Both the position numbers and the translations under genes were made by a program. The notes beneath the pieces are model-generated. The model searched no databases. It was not told the DNA's origin and was given only the letters and a program-made list of their open reading frames with translations. A stretch of 64,000 nt of DNA from Saccharospirillaceae bacterium (GTDB lineage: Bacteria > Pseudomonadota > Gammaproteobacteria > Pseudomonadales > Oceanobacteraceae): NCBI GenBank assembly GCA_021208685.1, contig JAJOJJ010000031.1, positions 1 through 64,000 on the forward strand, in the 5' to 3' direction. This document shows, one piece after another, positions 26,584-34,390 of the stretch. How positions within the stretch are numbered: the stretch's first letter is position 1; each line of letters begins with the position of its first letter.

Positions 26584-27123
26584 TTAAAAATCCGGGTCCC
26601 AGTCAACCTGGATTTCACCGTTATCCAGATCAACCTCAAGAACGATTGTTTCTGCGTAAGGAATCAGACGCTCGCGCTTATCAATGCTGCCTTCGCAACC
26701 TTTTACGCTCATCACCTGATTACCGCCGCCGGAATCAAACAGTTCTTTCACCTGGCCCAGCCACACGCCGTCGGTGTTAACCACCTTCAAGCCTTCGAGC
26801 TGGAACCAATAATGTTCGTCTTCTTCGAGTTCCGGTAACTCCGAAGTAGGTACACCGATTTCAATCTGGGATAACGCCAGAGCGGCATCCCGGTCGGTAA
26901 TTCCTGCCAGAGCTACAGCTAACCCTTTTGGCTGGAGTTTGCTGTCGGTCACCTTGAATTCACGCCACTGTCCGTTAATACGTAACAGCCAGGTCGGGTA
27001 ATCCAGGATGTTGGTCATAGGGTCTGTGTACGAATACACCTTCACCCAGCCTTTAATACCAAATGCGGTGGTTACTTTACCGAGGACGGTGATTTCCTCA
27101 CCCGCAATCTGGTCGTTCAACAT
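26584..27123 (-). CDS. rimM: 16S rRNA processing protein RimM
   Basis: 179 residues from ATG 27121-27123, preferred over an upstream TTG because GGAG lies eight bases before it. The N-terminal RimM domain has [21 protein letters not shown] with the conserved GKV...GI/LKG pattern. The C-terminal PRC-barrel contains [11 protein letters not shown] and the ending [17 protein letters not shown]. It binds S19 and assists 30S maturation. The operon position between rpsP and trmD is canonical. Confidence 0.95.
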   Translation of the reverse strand: MLNDQIAGEEITVLGKVTTAFGIKGWVKVYSYTDPMTNILDYPTWLLRINGQWREFKVTDSKLQPKGLAVALAGITDRDAALALSQIEIGVPTSELPELEEDEHYWFQLEGLKVVNTDGVWLGQVKELFDSGGGNQVMSVKGCEGSIDKRERLIPYAETIVLEVDLDNGEIQVDWDPDF

Positions 27124-27144
27124 CAGAACTCCGGTCGTTGCCAA

Positions 27145-27396
27145 TTAAGCCTGAGCTTTTTTGGCTTGCTTCAGTAAGCTGGCTACGCGATCAGTTGGCT
27201 GAGCACCTTTGGCCAACCAGTATTCAACGCGTTCCGCATCGATGCGGAAAGCAACTTCCTGGCCGCGAGCAACAGGGTTAAAGAACCCAACGCGCTCGAT
27301 AAAGCGACCGTCGCGAGGGCTGCGCGCGTCAGCTACGTTAATGTGATAAAAAGGACGTTTTTTAGAGCCACCACGGGCCAAACGGATTACTACCAT
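27145..27396 (-). CDS. rpsP: 30S ribosomal protein S16
   Basis: 83 residues, canonical S16 length. It begins [19 protein letters not shown], followed by the [21 protein letters not shown] motif split across typical positions, and ends with [18 protein letters not shown]. First gene of the operon. GGAGTGATC precedes the ATG. Confidence 0.97.
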   Translation of the reverse strand: MVVIRLARGGSKKRPFYHINVADARSPRDGRFIERVGFFNPVARGQEVAFRIDAERVEYWLAKGAQPTDRVASLLKQAKKAQA

Positions 27397-27545
27397 AGTT
27401 TCAGATCACTCCGATCGTTTATCAAGGGACAGGTTTTGGGATCGCCTGCCGTTCATCAACTCATCTGTCCCAATGCTCAAAGCGGCACAGCTGTGCACGC
27501 AAAGACGGCATCCATCCAGACGAGACCTAATAAAAGGGCGCGTAG

Positions 27546-27572
27546 TGTATAAAATCTGCCCTGTTGTCACAA
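27546..27572 (-). promoter_or_regulatory. Candidate rpsP operon promoter
   Basis: On the minus strand a TTGTGA -35-like element (27567-27572) and a TATACA -10 element (27546-27551) are 15 bases apart. A GC-rich discriminator (CTACGCGCCC) follows, as often seen at stringently controlled ribosomal promoters. The spacer is short, so confidence is modest. It also lies immediately downstream of the 3' end of the lipid-like operon. Confidence 0.4.
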
Positions 27573-27600
27573 GCATTCATTCACCAACGCGATATCGCCC

Positions 27601-28281
27601 TCAGACCGCACTGTCTTTGAGTTTGTTGCGGTACAGCCACTGTTTAACCAGCAGCGCGGTCAGCGGGAAGGTCAGAATGTACAGGCCGATCACCGTCCAG
27701 CTCAGATCCAGCCACCAGCCCAGCAGCAGCGCGACGCCCATGGCCGAGTCAATCTGATCAAGGGCGATAAACCAGTAGCGCTGTTCTTCCGGCACCTGCC
27801 CCGGTGCAATGCCCAGACGGCGTTTGAACCAGGAGTTGGGCAATTCGCCGAGAATATACCCAACACCGGCCATTGCCCCGGCCAGCAGCAGCGAATAGCC
27901 ACTCCACACGGTCGGCCACTCCAGCGCCTGAAATATCCGTTCCAGCGGCCACAGGCAGAGCGCCCCCAGCGCGGTCAGCAGCGGCACCAACACCACACCA
28001 CGCCAGGTTTTGTTGGCCCCAAAGGCCGATTTCCACACTGGCCGGGCAAAAGACGGCAGCACATCATTGCTGACACACCACATATGCGCGACACCGCCAA
28101 TCACCACCGGCACCTGCAGGTACAGCGCCATCAGCAGCGGATGCAAGGGAGCCTGTGCGCCCTGAGCTGCCAGCGTAGCGATGCACAGCAGCGAGAAACC
28201 GCCGAGGGTAATCCACAACATCTGCGCCAGTGAGGTGAATTTAAAGAACGGCCGGGCGCGCAGCATCTGCACCGAAACCAC
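27601..28281 (-). CDS. CarS-like CDP-archaeol synthase (DUF46) domain
   Basis: The recognisable domain starts about 45 residues into this frame. It has the CarS signatures GANKTWRGVVLVP, GELPNSWFKRRLGIAPG and ALDQIDSAMGVALL plus four or five membrane segments. In archaea CarS transfers CMP from CTP to unsaturated archaetidic acid; bacterial DUF46 members act on unknown phospholipid-type acceptors. The first ~40 residues (MLRARPFFKFTSLAQM then a membrane helix) look like the missing C-terminus of the CDP-alcohol phosphotransferase encoded just upstream in another frame. The likely intact product is therefore one fused protein of about 398 residues interrupted by a one-base shift near 28270-28290. 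No ribosome site is visible for a separate start. Last gene of the operon. Confidence 0.78.
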   Translation of the reverse strand: MVSVQMLRARPFFKFTSLAQMLWITLGGFSLLCIATLAAQGAQAPLHPLLMALYLQVPVVIGGVAHMWCVSNDVLPSFARPVWKSAFGANKTWRGVVLVPLLTALGALCLWPLERIFQALEWPTVWSGYSLLLAGAMAGVGYILGELPNSWFKRRLGIAPGQVPEEQRYWFIALDQIDSAMGVALLLGWWLDLSWTVIGLYILTFPLTALLVKQWLYRNKLKDSAV

Positions 28282-28796
28282 AACAGCACCAGCGCCAGCA
28301 GAGCTTTGATAAAGGCGGTTGCCCCCAGCCAGTGCTCCAGCAAGACCAGTGGCGCGATGATCAGCAGGCTCCAGAACACCGGCATCCCCAGATACGCCGG
28401 ACGGGCGCTGCCCTTACTCGCATCCTCAATATTGCCGGTCTGATTGAATACCGACAGACGTATACAGCCCGCGGCGATCATAGTCACCAGCGCCACGGCA
28501 TAAACACCATCAAAACCCCACTGCAGTAAAATCAGCGCCGGACTGACGAGATAAATCAGCACGTCCATAAAGCCATCAAGGTAACGACCAAACTCACGGG
28601 TCAGCCCCCAGCGCCGGGCCAGCAAGCCATCCAGCGCATCGGCGGTCATCGCCAGAAACAGCAGCGCCAATGCTGTCAGCAATTCCTGTCGCAGGGTGAA
28701 AAACAGCGCCAGCAAGGTCAGCGGAACACTGCTCAGGGTTATCAGATCAACCCGGTTCAGGCGGATAATCCAGCCACCGGCCGGTAAACTGCTCAT
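28131..28796 (-). CDS. CDP-alcohol phosphotransferase, frameshifted near its C-terminus
   Basis: The complete family motif is present: D-x2-D-G-x2-A-R-x8-G-x3-D-x3-D, read as DALDGLLAR...GRYLDGFMD at about residues 52-77. It lies in a polytopic membrane protein resembling phosphatidylserine/phosphatidylglycerophosphate synthases. Such enzymes displace CMP from a CDP-activated alcohol. The last ~48 residues of this frame (RCRCCAPGRSLNSPHWRRCC...) are Cys/Arg/Pro-rich and do not look like a membrane protein. The natural continuation is in the CarS frame, so the true coding part probably ends near 28280 and then joins CarS. The start overlaps the AMP-ligase stop by four bases. Confidence 0.82.
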   Translation of the reverse strand: MSSLPAGGWIIRLNRVDLITLSSVPLTLLALFFTLRQELLTALALLFLAMTADALDGLLARRWGLTREFGRYLDGFMDVLIYLVSPALILLQWGFDGVYAVALVTMIAAGCIRLSVFNQTGNIEDASKGSARPAYLGMPVFWSLLIIAPLVLLEHWLGATAFIKALLALVLLWFRCRCCAPGRSLNSPHWRRCCGLPSAVSRCCASLRWQLRAHRLPCIRC

Positions 28797-30475
28797 ATTG
28801 ATGTACTCTCCGTTTTGTTCCAGGTAACCACTCTGTCGGTACGGCCTGCAGCCGCCATCTGACGCAGCAGCGGGCGGTCAATCTTGCTGTTGTGGCGACC
28901 ATCCACCGGCATGTACTTCAGCGCGACAACCCGCCACTCTCCGGCGGGCAGCAATGCCAGTAATGCGTCTTTTACGTTGTCCAGCGGCTCGTCACAGCAG
29001 AGAAATAACCAGCCCTGCTGTTCATAGCCAATCAGTGCGCTGCGCTGAACCCCCGCCAGCGCATCGAGCTGCTGTTCCAGCCAGAGCGGCTGCAAACGGC
29101 GCCCGTTACCCAGCGGCAGAGCATCGTTCACCCGGCCACTGAGCCACAGCCGGCCCTGTTCATCGAGCCAGCCGGTATCGCCGGTACGGTGCCAGACCAG
29201 ACCATCGGCACGCGGGATTTTGTTTTCCGCATCGGCCTGAGGATTGTGGTAATAACCACGCAGCACATGCTTGCCAGCCACCAGAATTTCGCCCTCTTCG
29301 CCCACATCACAGCAACCGTTGCGGGCATCAGCGTCACTGAATTTTGCTTCGCTGTGCGCAGGAAGATGACAGATCAGAACGTCGGTGTCGGCGGCAATCT
29401 CGCCCACCAGCAAACCGGCCACAGCGGACTGCTCACCTGCGGTCAGATAATCCTGCAGCAACAGCGACGCAATGGGTTCTGCTTCGGTCGAGCCATAAGC
29501 AATACGGGCATAAGCATTGGGGAATACCTGCAACAGATCGCGCGCCAGCCGCTGGCTGACCGGCGCACCGCCGATCACCAGACTGCTGATCTGCGGCAGG
29601 GTCGCCTGCTGCCGTAACAGCTCATCACACAGGGCGCGAAAATACGCCGGTGCACCACTGATGCGGGTCACGCCCTGCTGCTGCCAGCGCGCCAGAACGG
29701 CTGCTGCATCCACCTGCGCCGGAGCAGCCAGATCGACCTGCGGCAAACAGCTGCTCATGCCACAGCTGAGGTTATGCAGCACCATCACCGGAAAACACGG
29801 ACTGTCATGCTCACCGTCGGCATCCGGCCAGTGATGACGGATCGCCGCATGCTGAGCATCCAGGCTGGCATGGGTACGGTCAGCCCCTTTTGGCCGCCCG
29901 GTGCTGCCGGAGGTAAAGGAAATAAGACCGTGATCCCCTGTGGGAGGCACCGCCAGCTGCGGCCATGTGCCGCTATCAACAGACGCCAGCGGCGGCCATT
30001 GGCCAGCCTTAAGCGAAGCCAGCGCTTTACTCAGCGAACGACTTCCTCGCGTTGCCCGGTCAATACTGAAACGCTTTAACCGCCACAGCTCAGGAATCAG
30101 CCAGAACCAGCGCAACAGCGCCTGCATACTGACAATCGCCACCGGGCGGGCATCGGCCAGTGCCATACGGATTTTCTTGCGGCCCATGCCGGTATCGATA
30201 AACACCGCCACCAGACCGGAGGCCAAAAGACTCAGCACCACCGCGTACAGATCGACCGATGGCCGGGCGATCACCACCACCCGCTCACCGGGCTGTAGCC
30301 CCTCTTGCTGCCACAACCACTGCAGTGCGCTCACACGCTGCATCAGCTCACCATAGGTACATTGTTCAGCGCCCAGACAACGGCGCCCCTGCATCAATGG
30401 AATATCCAGTGCCAGCCGCTGCGGATGACGCTGCGCCCCGGCCAGCACATGACGGCAGAAATTCAGCCCGCTCAT
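28793..30475 (-). CDS. AMP-dependent acyl ligase, OleC-like
   Basis: 560 residues from ATG 30473-30475, one base after the upstream stop and with a perfect GGAGGG site. An ANL-family adenylating enzyme with P-loop FTSGSTGRPKG, adenine-site YGSTEAEP, WHRTGDTGWLDEQGRLW, and the C-terminal lysine in GRHNSKIDR. LLASGLVAVFIDTGMGRKK and MPVDGRHNSKIDR resemble OleC-type enzymes, which activate beta-hydroxy acids, more than ordinary acyl-CoA synthetases. It would adenylate a carboxylic acid for the operon's pathway; the product may be a CoA or acyl-protein thioester, a beta-lactone, or an amide with help from the neighbouring GNAT. Substrate unknown. Confidence 0.82.
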   Translation of the reverse strand: MSGLNFCRHVLAGAQRHPQRLALDIPLMQGRRCLGAEQCTYGELMQRVSALQWLWQQEGLQPGERVVVIARPSVDLYAVVLSLLASGLVAVFIDTGMGRKKIRMALADARPVAIVSMQALLRWFWLIPELWRLKRFSIDRATRGSRSLSKALASLKAGQWPPLASVDSGTWPQLAVPPTGDHGLISFTSGSTGRPKGADRTHASLDAQHAAIRHHWPDADGEHDSPCFPVMVLHNLSCGMSSCLPQVDLAAPAQVDAAAVLARWQQQGVTRISGAPAYFRALCDELLRQQATLPQISSLVIGGAPVSQRLARDLLQVFPNAYARIAYGSTEAEPIASLLLQDYLTAGEQSAVAGLLVGEIAADTDVLICHLPAHSEAKFSDADARNGCCDVGEEGEILVAGKHVLRGYYHNPQADAENKIPRADGLVWHRTGDTGWLDEQGRLWLSGRVNDALPLGNGRRLQPLWLEQQLDALAGVQRSALIGYEQQGWLFLCCDEPLDNVKDALLALLPAGEWRVVALKYMPVDGRHNSKIDRPLLRQMAAAGRTDRVVTWNKTESTSI

Positions 30476-30476
30476 A

Positions 30477-31604
30477 TCAGCCCTCCTGAGCCGCCGCGCT
30501 GGCCAGCTGTTTGGTAAACAGCCCATACACCCGCACTTCTTCGCCGTTGTGGGCATAACGCAGTGACGGGTTATCTTCACGCACCAGAGCTGCCGCCACG
30601 CGCTGATAGTGAGGTGCCGCCCAGCAGGTCAGCTGCATCGACATCAGGGTAAACAGACCGGCCTGACGGTAATCGGGATGAATCGCCCCGGTTTTCGCCA
30701 GCGCCAGACGCGGCTCAGGCAACAGCGCTGCATGCTGGTCAAAGCGGATATCCGCCGCCTTAACCGATAACCCCGTAACCTGCAGCGGACTGTAATCCGG
30801 ATAGCACAGGAAGAACCCGGCAATGGCACCGCTTTTATGCCGCACCAGTACCGACGACTGCGGGCAGAGTTTGCGCGCAAACGGCTCACCACAGGCGGCA
30901 ATAAACTGTGCTTCGCTGATCGGGCTGTAAGCAAAGTTCTGGCGGAACATGCGGTCGATTAACGGATACAGCTCCGGCAGATTATTCATCCAGGTGTCGC
31001 CATCCAGACGGCTGACAACAAATTCACCCTGCAATTGCTGCAGCGCCTGCGCCAGTGGTTTTTCCATCTGCTGCGCCAATGCCGGTAAATTATTATTAAT
31101 GCGGGTGTAATAGCGGTAATGAATGTCGTAACCCAGCGCCTGTAATTGCTCGCCATAACTGAGCGGATTATAGGGTTCACCGGCAAATACCGGCCCCGAC
31201 ATACCGCCCTGCTCGTCGGCCAGGCGCAAACGGTAGGGGCCGTAGGTATTAAAATTAATCGGCCCATAAATACGCTCCGCGCCCTGCCCGGCGGCCCAGC
31301 GCTCAAAGCGGGCGAATAAATCCCGCTGGGCATTCAGTACGCTGTCATGGTCGCCGCTGTTTTCCCAGAAACCGAAATAGGCAACGGCTTCATCATGAAT
31401 ACGCTGCTCCGGATTAAAAAAACCGGCTAAACGACAACCGTCTGCCGCTTCTGCCCAGGCACGGCCAGTGCGGAAATAATCATTTTCCGTATTGAACTGA
31501 CGGCGCACTGCAGCTTCGTCTTCACCCAGCCAGAAGGCATCGTCGCTATAACGCTCACGGGCAATACGGAAAAACTCATCACTCAGTTCCGGGATGCTGT
31601 TCAT
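30477..31604 (-). CDS. GNAT-fold N-acyltransferase-like protein
   Basis: 375 residues, soluble. The layout suggests a double GNAT fold: an N-terminal half with AYFGFWENSGD, FARFERWAAGQGAERIYGPINFNTYGPYRL, and a C-terminal half with SSVLVRHKSGAIAGFFLCYPDY and LAKTGAIHPDYRQAGLFTLM, where the beta4-alpha3 acyl-CoA loop would lie. No exact family recognised. It overlaps the dikinase gene start-to-stop by four bases (ATGA) and is followed one base later by the AMP ligase, so it must be translated with them. It could transfer an acyl group activated by the ligase. Confidence 0.65.
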   Translation of the reverse strand: MNSIPELSDEFFRIARERYSDDAFWLGEDEAAVRRQFNTENDYFRTGRAWAEAADGCRLAGFFNPEQRIHDEAVAYFGFWENSGDHDSVLNAQRDLFARFERWAAGQGAERIYGPINFNTYGPYRLRLADEQGGMSGPVFAGEPYNPLSYGEQLQALGYDIHYRYYTRINNNLPALAQQMEKPLAQALQQLQGEFVVSRLDGDTWMNNLPELYPLIDRMFRQNFAYSPISEAQFIAACGEPFARKLCPQSSVLVRHKSGAIAGFFLCYPDYSPLQVTGLSVKAADIRFDQHAALLPEPRLALAKTGAIHPDYRQAGLFTLMSMQLTCWAAPHYQRVAAALVREDNPSLRYAHNGEEVRVYGLFTKQLASAAAQEG

Positions 31605-34390
31605 GCCACCGACTCCCCGGCCAAAGCCGCCGACTCAGCGGCATTCAATGCCAGCCGCTCTACACGGCCACTGGAACCATCCATGCGCACCCGCTCCTGG
31701 TCGGCCAGTAATTTGGTTAACCCCGGAATACCCACCACCGCCGGAATGCCCAGCTCACGGGCCACCACCGCCGAATGGCTGAGAGTTGAGCCACGCTCCA
31801 CCAGAATACCGCCAGCGGTCGGAAATAACGGTGCCCAGCCCGGATCGGTACGCACGGTGCAGAGAATCTGACCATTTAAATTCAGTTCATCGTCCGGTGA
31901 GAAAATCAGCCGCACTGTCTGCTCAACAATACCCGGATAACAACCGGTGCCCTGCAGGCTGCCATCGGCAGCTGCGGTTTCTTTCTGAGCGTGCGGATAT
32001 TCAAAGCGGTTATTGCAGTACAGTGGCCCACGGGTGTGAAAATGATGCGGCGGTTCATCCGCTGCGTAAGACGCGAACTCCGCACGACGGATTGCCACCA
32101 GCGGTTTTAAATCAGCCGTCACCGAACGGCCGTCGGCATAGGCGTAGATTTCTTCCAGCGTCAGATAAAAAATATCTTCGGCCTGTTCCAGTTGCGAGTA
32201 AAACGCCAGCTGCTCACCGAGCTGACGGAAAATATCGCGGTACAGTCCGAACATCCGGGTGCGCGCCAGACGCATATTTTCGCGGTTGCGGATGGCATCG
32301 CGCAGACGGCTTAAATCACGCTGGAATTGTTTTAAGCCCCGGCGACCAAATTGCTTCCGCAATGCCGGTAATACCGCCTGCTCTGCTTCGGCGCGGAAAC
32401 GGGCTTCATTTTCGGCCAGCGTCGCCAGAGTCAGATCGTCACGGCTTAAAAAGTTTTTCAGCACCGCAAACATAAACGAAGCGTCCTGACGCAGCGTGAC
32501 CGACTCCAGTTTCAGCTCGCCCATGGTGCGGTCGCCGTACAGTTCAATGTACTGCAGACAACGGCTGTGGAAATCCGGAAATTGTAATTGCAGCAGAACC
32601 AGAAGCTGATCATTCGGCTGATCTTTTAAGCACGCCAGTAATTCCGGTTGGGTCCGGGCTTCATCGCATAAACGCAGCAGGAATTTGGTTGGTTCGGTAC
32701 TCTCAATGCCTTCTTCACCGGATAACAGGTTGTTCTGCACCAGTGCCGGATTGTCTGTGCCGAGTTTTTCCAGCCAGCGGTGTACTTTGCCATTCATCAT
32801 CATCACGTAAAAATCGTTAACGATGGGCGTGGTCCAGTTATTCAGCAGGGTTTTATCCAGCGTCCGGCTGAGGCTGATTAATGCATCCATGCTCAGGCTG
32901 TGCAGTTTATTGCGCTCGACCCGGGCATATTCAGCAGCAAAGTGTGCGCGGAATTCGGCCACCAGATCATCCATACGGCGGAAACGGCTGAGCATGGCAA
33001 ACAACGCACGCAGCATTTGCGGCAGGCGTGCCAGTTTTTCCCGGCCCGTCAGTTCGCGATCCTGAATCAGATCCACCGGATCGGTCAGGCCCATCATGCG
33101 TTCCATATCGGCTTTATTGGTGCGGAAAGACGGCAGAAATAATAAACCGCGATACCAGTTATTAATGTTGTAATACACCCGGCCACGAATCAGCCCGAGC
33201 ATATTTTCCAGCATATCCTGATGCTGCTGTACAACATGTTCGCGCACGCCCAATAAACGCAGGGTCTGTTCGTAAACCGTTTTATAGGCGCGGTTAGCAA
33301 AGCTGAAGGTTAATGGTGTGGTCACACCACAATAAGATTCCTGAATATTGGAATTATCCCAGACCTGCAAACGGTCAGTGTCGGGGTTCTGTTGCGGCAA
33401 ACGCGTCACCGGACGCGCCTGCAGAATATAAAATTCACCGTCTTTCAGGCACCATTCAATATCCTGCGGTGCGCAATAGGCTTCTGCAATACTGCGCCCA
33501 AGATCACGCAGGGCAAAAATCTGTGCGTCGGTTAAACAGGCAATGGTGCGTTTATCGGCTGCGACTTCCTGTTCACGGGTGCCGCCCTGTTCAGCATCCT
33601 GCACCAGACACAGGTCTTTATCGCTGACCTGCACGCGGAGTTCATTGCTGTTTAACCGCACGCTGATTTCATCGGCATTGCAGTGGCCGGAAACCAGCCC
33701 TTCACCACATCCCCAGGTGGCCGAAATAAAGGCCTCGCCGCGATCACCATTAACCGGGTTGGCGGTAAACATCACACCGGCCACATCGGCATCAATCATG
33801 CGCTGAATAATCACTGCGGCATGAATATCGGTCAGTCCCAGACCTTTCTGGATACGATACGCCAGAGCGCGGGCATTAAAGGCACTCTGCATCACGGTAA
33901 TAATGGCGGCGGCAATCTGCTCTTCACCACGCTGATATAAGCAACTGTCCATTTGTCCGGCAAAAGACGCGCCTTCGGCATCCTCCCCCACCACCGATGA
34001 ACGCACCGCCCAAAAGCCCTGAGCCAATGCGTCGCTGCCAATGGCCGTGCGCACATCGTCGGCAATGGCGTTTAATAAACCGCCCTCGCGGATTTTCTGC
34101 TGAATGGTTCCGGCAACGTTTTCCAGCGCACGGCTGTCAGGTTGATCGCCCAGTGATGCCAGTTCGGTTTCTATCCACTGCTCAAGATTCAGCGAACGCA
34201 ATTGCGCACGGAACGCCGCAACGGGTACCACCCACCATTGCGGCACCTGAAGACGATGAATGGCCATAGTCTGGCGGCTTAAAAATGCCAGATTAAACGC
34301 TTTACCACCGACCTGACCGGCACTCAGCGCTGCGGCCTGCAGCGCATTCAGGCAGTAATTAACCGGGCTGTTTACTGTATTTTTATTCAC
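31601..34390 (-). CDS. Rifampin phosphotransferase-like ATP/H2O dikinase
   Basis: 929 residues if started at GTG 34388-34390, which overlaps the HMG-CoA reductase stop as GTGA and has GGAGG nine bases upstream; the longer frame upstream lacks family features. The N-terminal PPDK/PEP-synthase ATP-grasp part has VGGKAFNLAFL, AVRSSVVGEDAEGASFAGQ and DIEWCLKDGEFYILQARPVTR. A ~450-residue helical middle follows. The swivelling phosphohistidine domain is at the extreme C-terminus, with the catalytic His at about 872 in GSTLSHSAVVARELGIPAVVG. ATP-grasp first and His domain last, without a PEP/pyruvate TIM barrel, is the order of rifampin phosphotransferase, not PEP synthase. It should phosphorylate a hydroxyl on a small molecule. 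Confidence 0.82.
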   Translation of the reverse strand: MNKNTVNSPVNYCLNALQAAALSAGQVGGKAFNLAFLSRQTMAIHRLQVPQWWVVPVAAFRAQLRSLNLEQWIETELASLGDQPDSRALENVAGTIQQKIREGGLLNAIADDVRTAIGSDALAQGFWAVRSSVVGEDAEGASFAGQMDSCLYQRGEEQIAAAIITVMQSAFNARALAYRIQKGLGLTDIHAAVIIQRMIDADVAGVMFTANPVNGDRGEAFISATWGCGEGLVSGHCNADEISVRLNSNELRVQVSDKDLCLVQDAEQGGTREQEVAADKRTIACLTDAQIFALRDLGRSIAEAYCAPQDIEWCLKDGEFYILQARPVTRLPQQNPDTDRLQVWDNSNIQESYCGVTTPLTFSFANRAYKTVYEQTLRLLGVREHVVQQHQDMLENMLGLIRGRVYYNINNWYRGLLFLPSFRTNKADMERMMGLTDPVDLIQDRELTGREKLARLPQMLRALFAMLSRFRRMDDLVAEFRAHFAAEYARVERNKLHSLSMDALISLSRTLDKTLLNNWTTPIVNDFYVMMMNGKVHRWLEKLGTDNPALVQNNLLSGEEGIESTEPTKFLLRLCDEARTQPELLACLKDQPNDQLLVLLQLQFPDFHSRCLQYIELYGDRTMGELKLESVTLRQDASFMFAVLKNFLSRDDLTLATLAENEARFRAEAEQAVLPALRKQFGRRGLKQFQRDLSRLRDAIRNRENMRLARTRMFGLYRDIFRQLGEQLAFYSQLEQAEDIFYLTLEEIYAYADGRSVTADLKPLVAIRRAEFASYAADEPPHHFHTRGPLYCNNRFEYPHAQKETAAADGSLQGTGCYPGIVEQTVRLIFSPDDELNLNGQILCTVRTDPGWAPLFPTAGGILVERGSTLSHSAVVARELGIPAVVGIPGLTKLLADQERVRMDGSSGRVERLALNAAESAALAGESVA

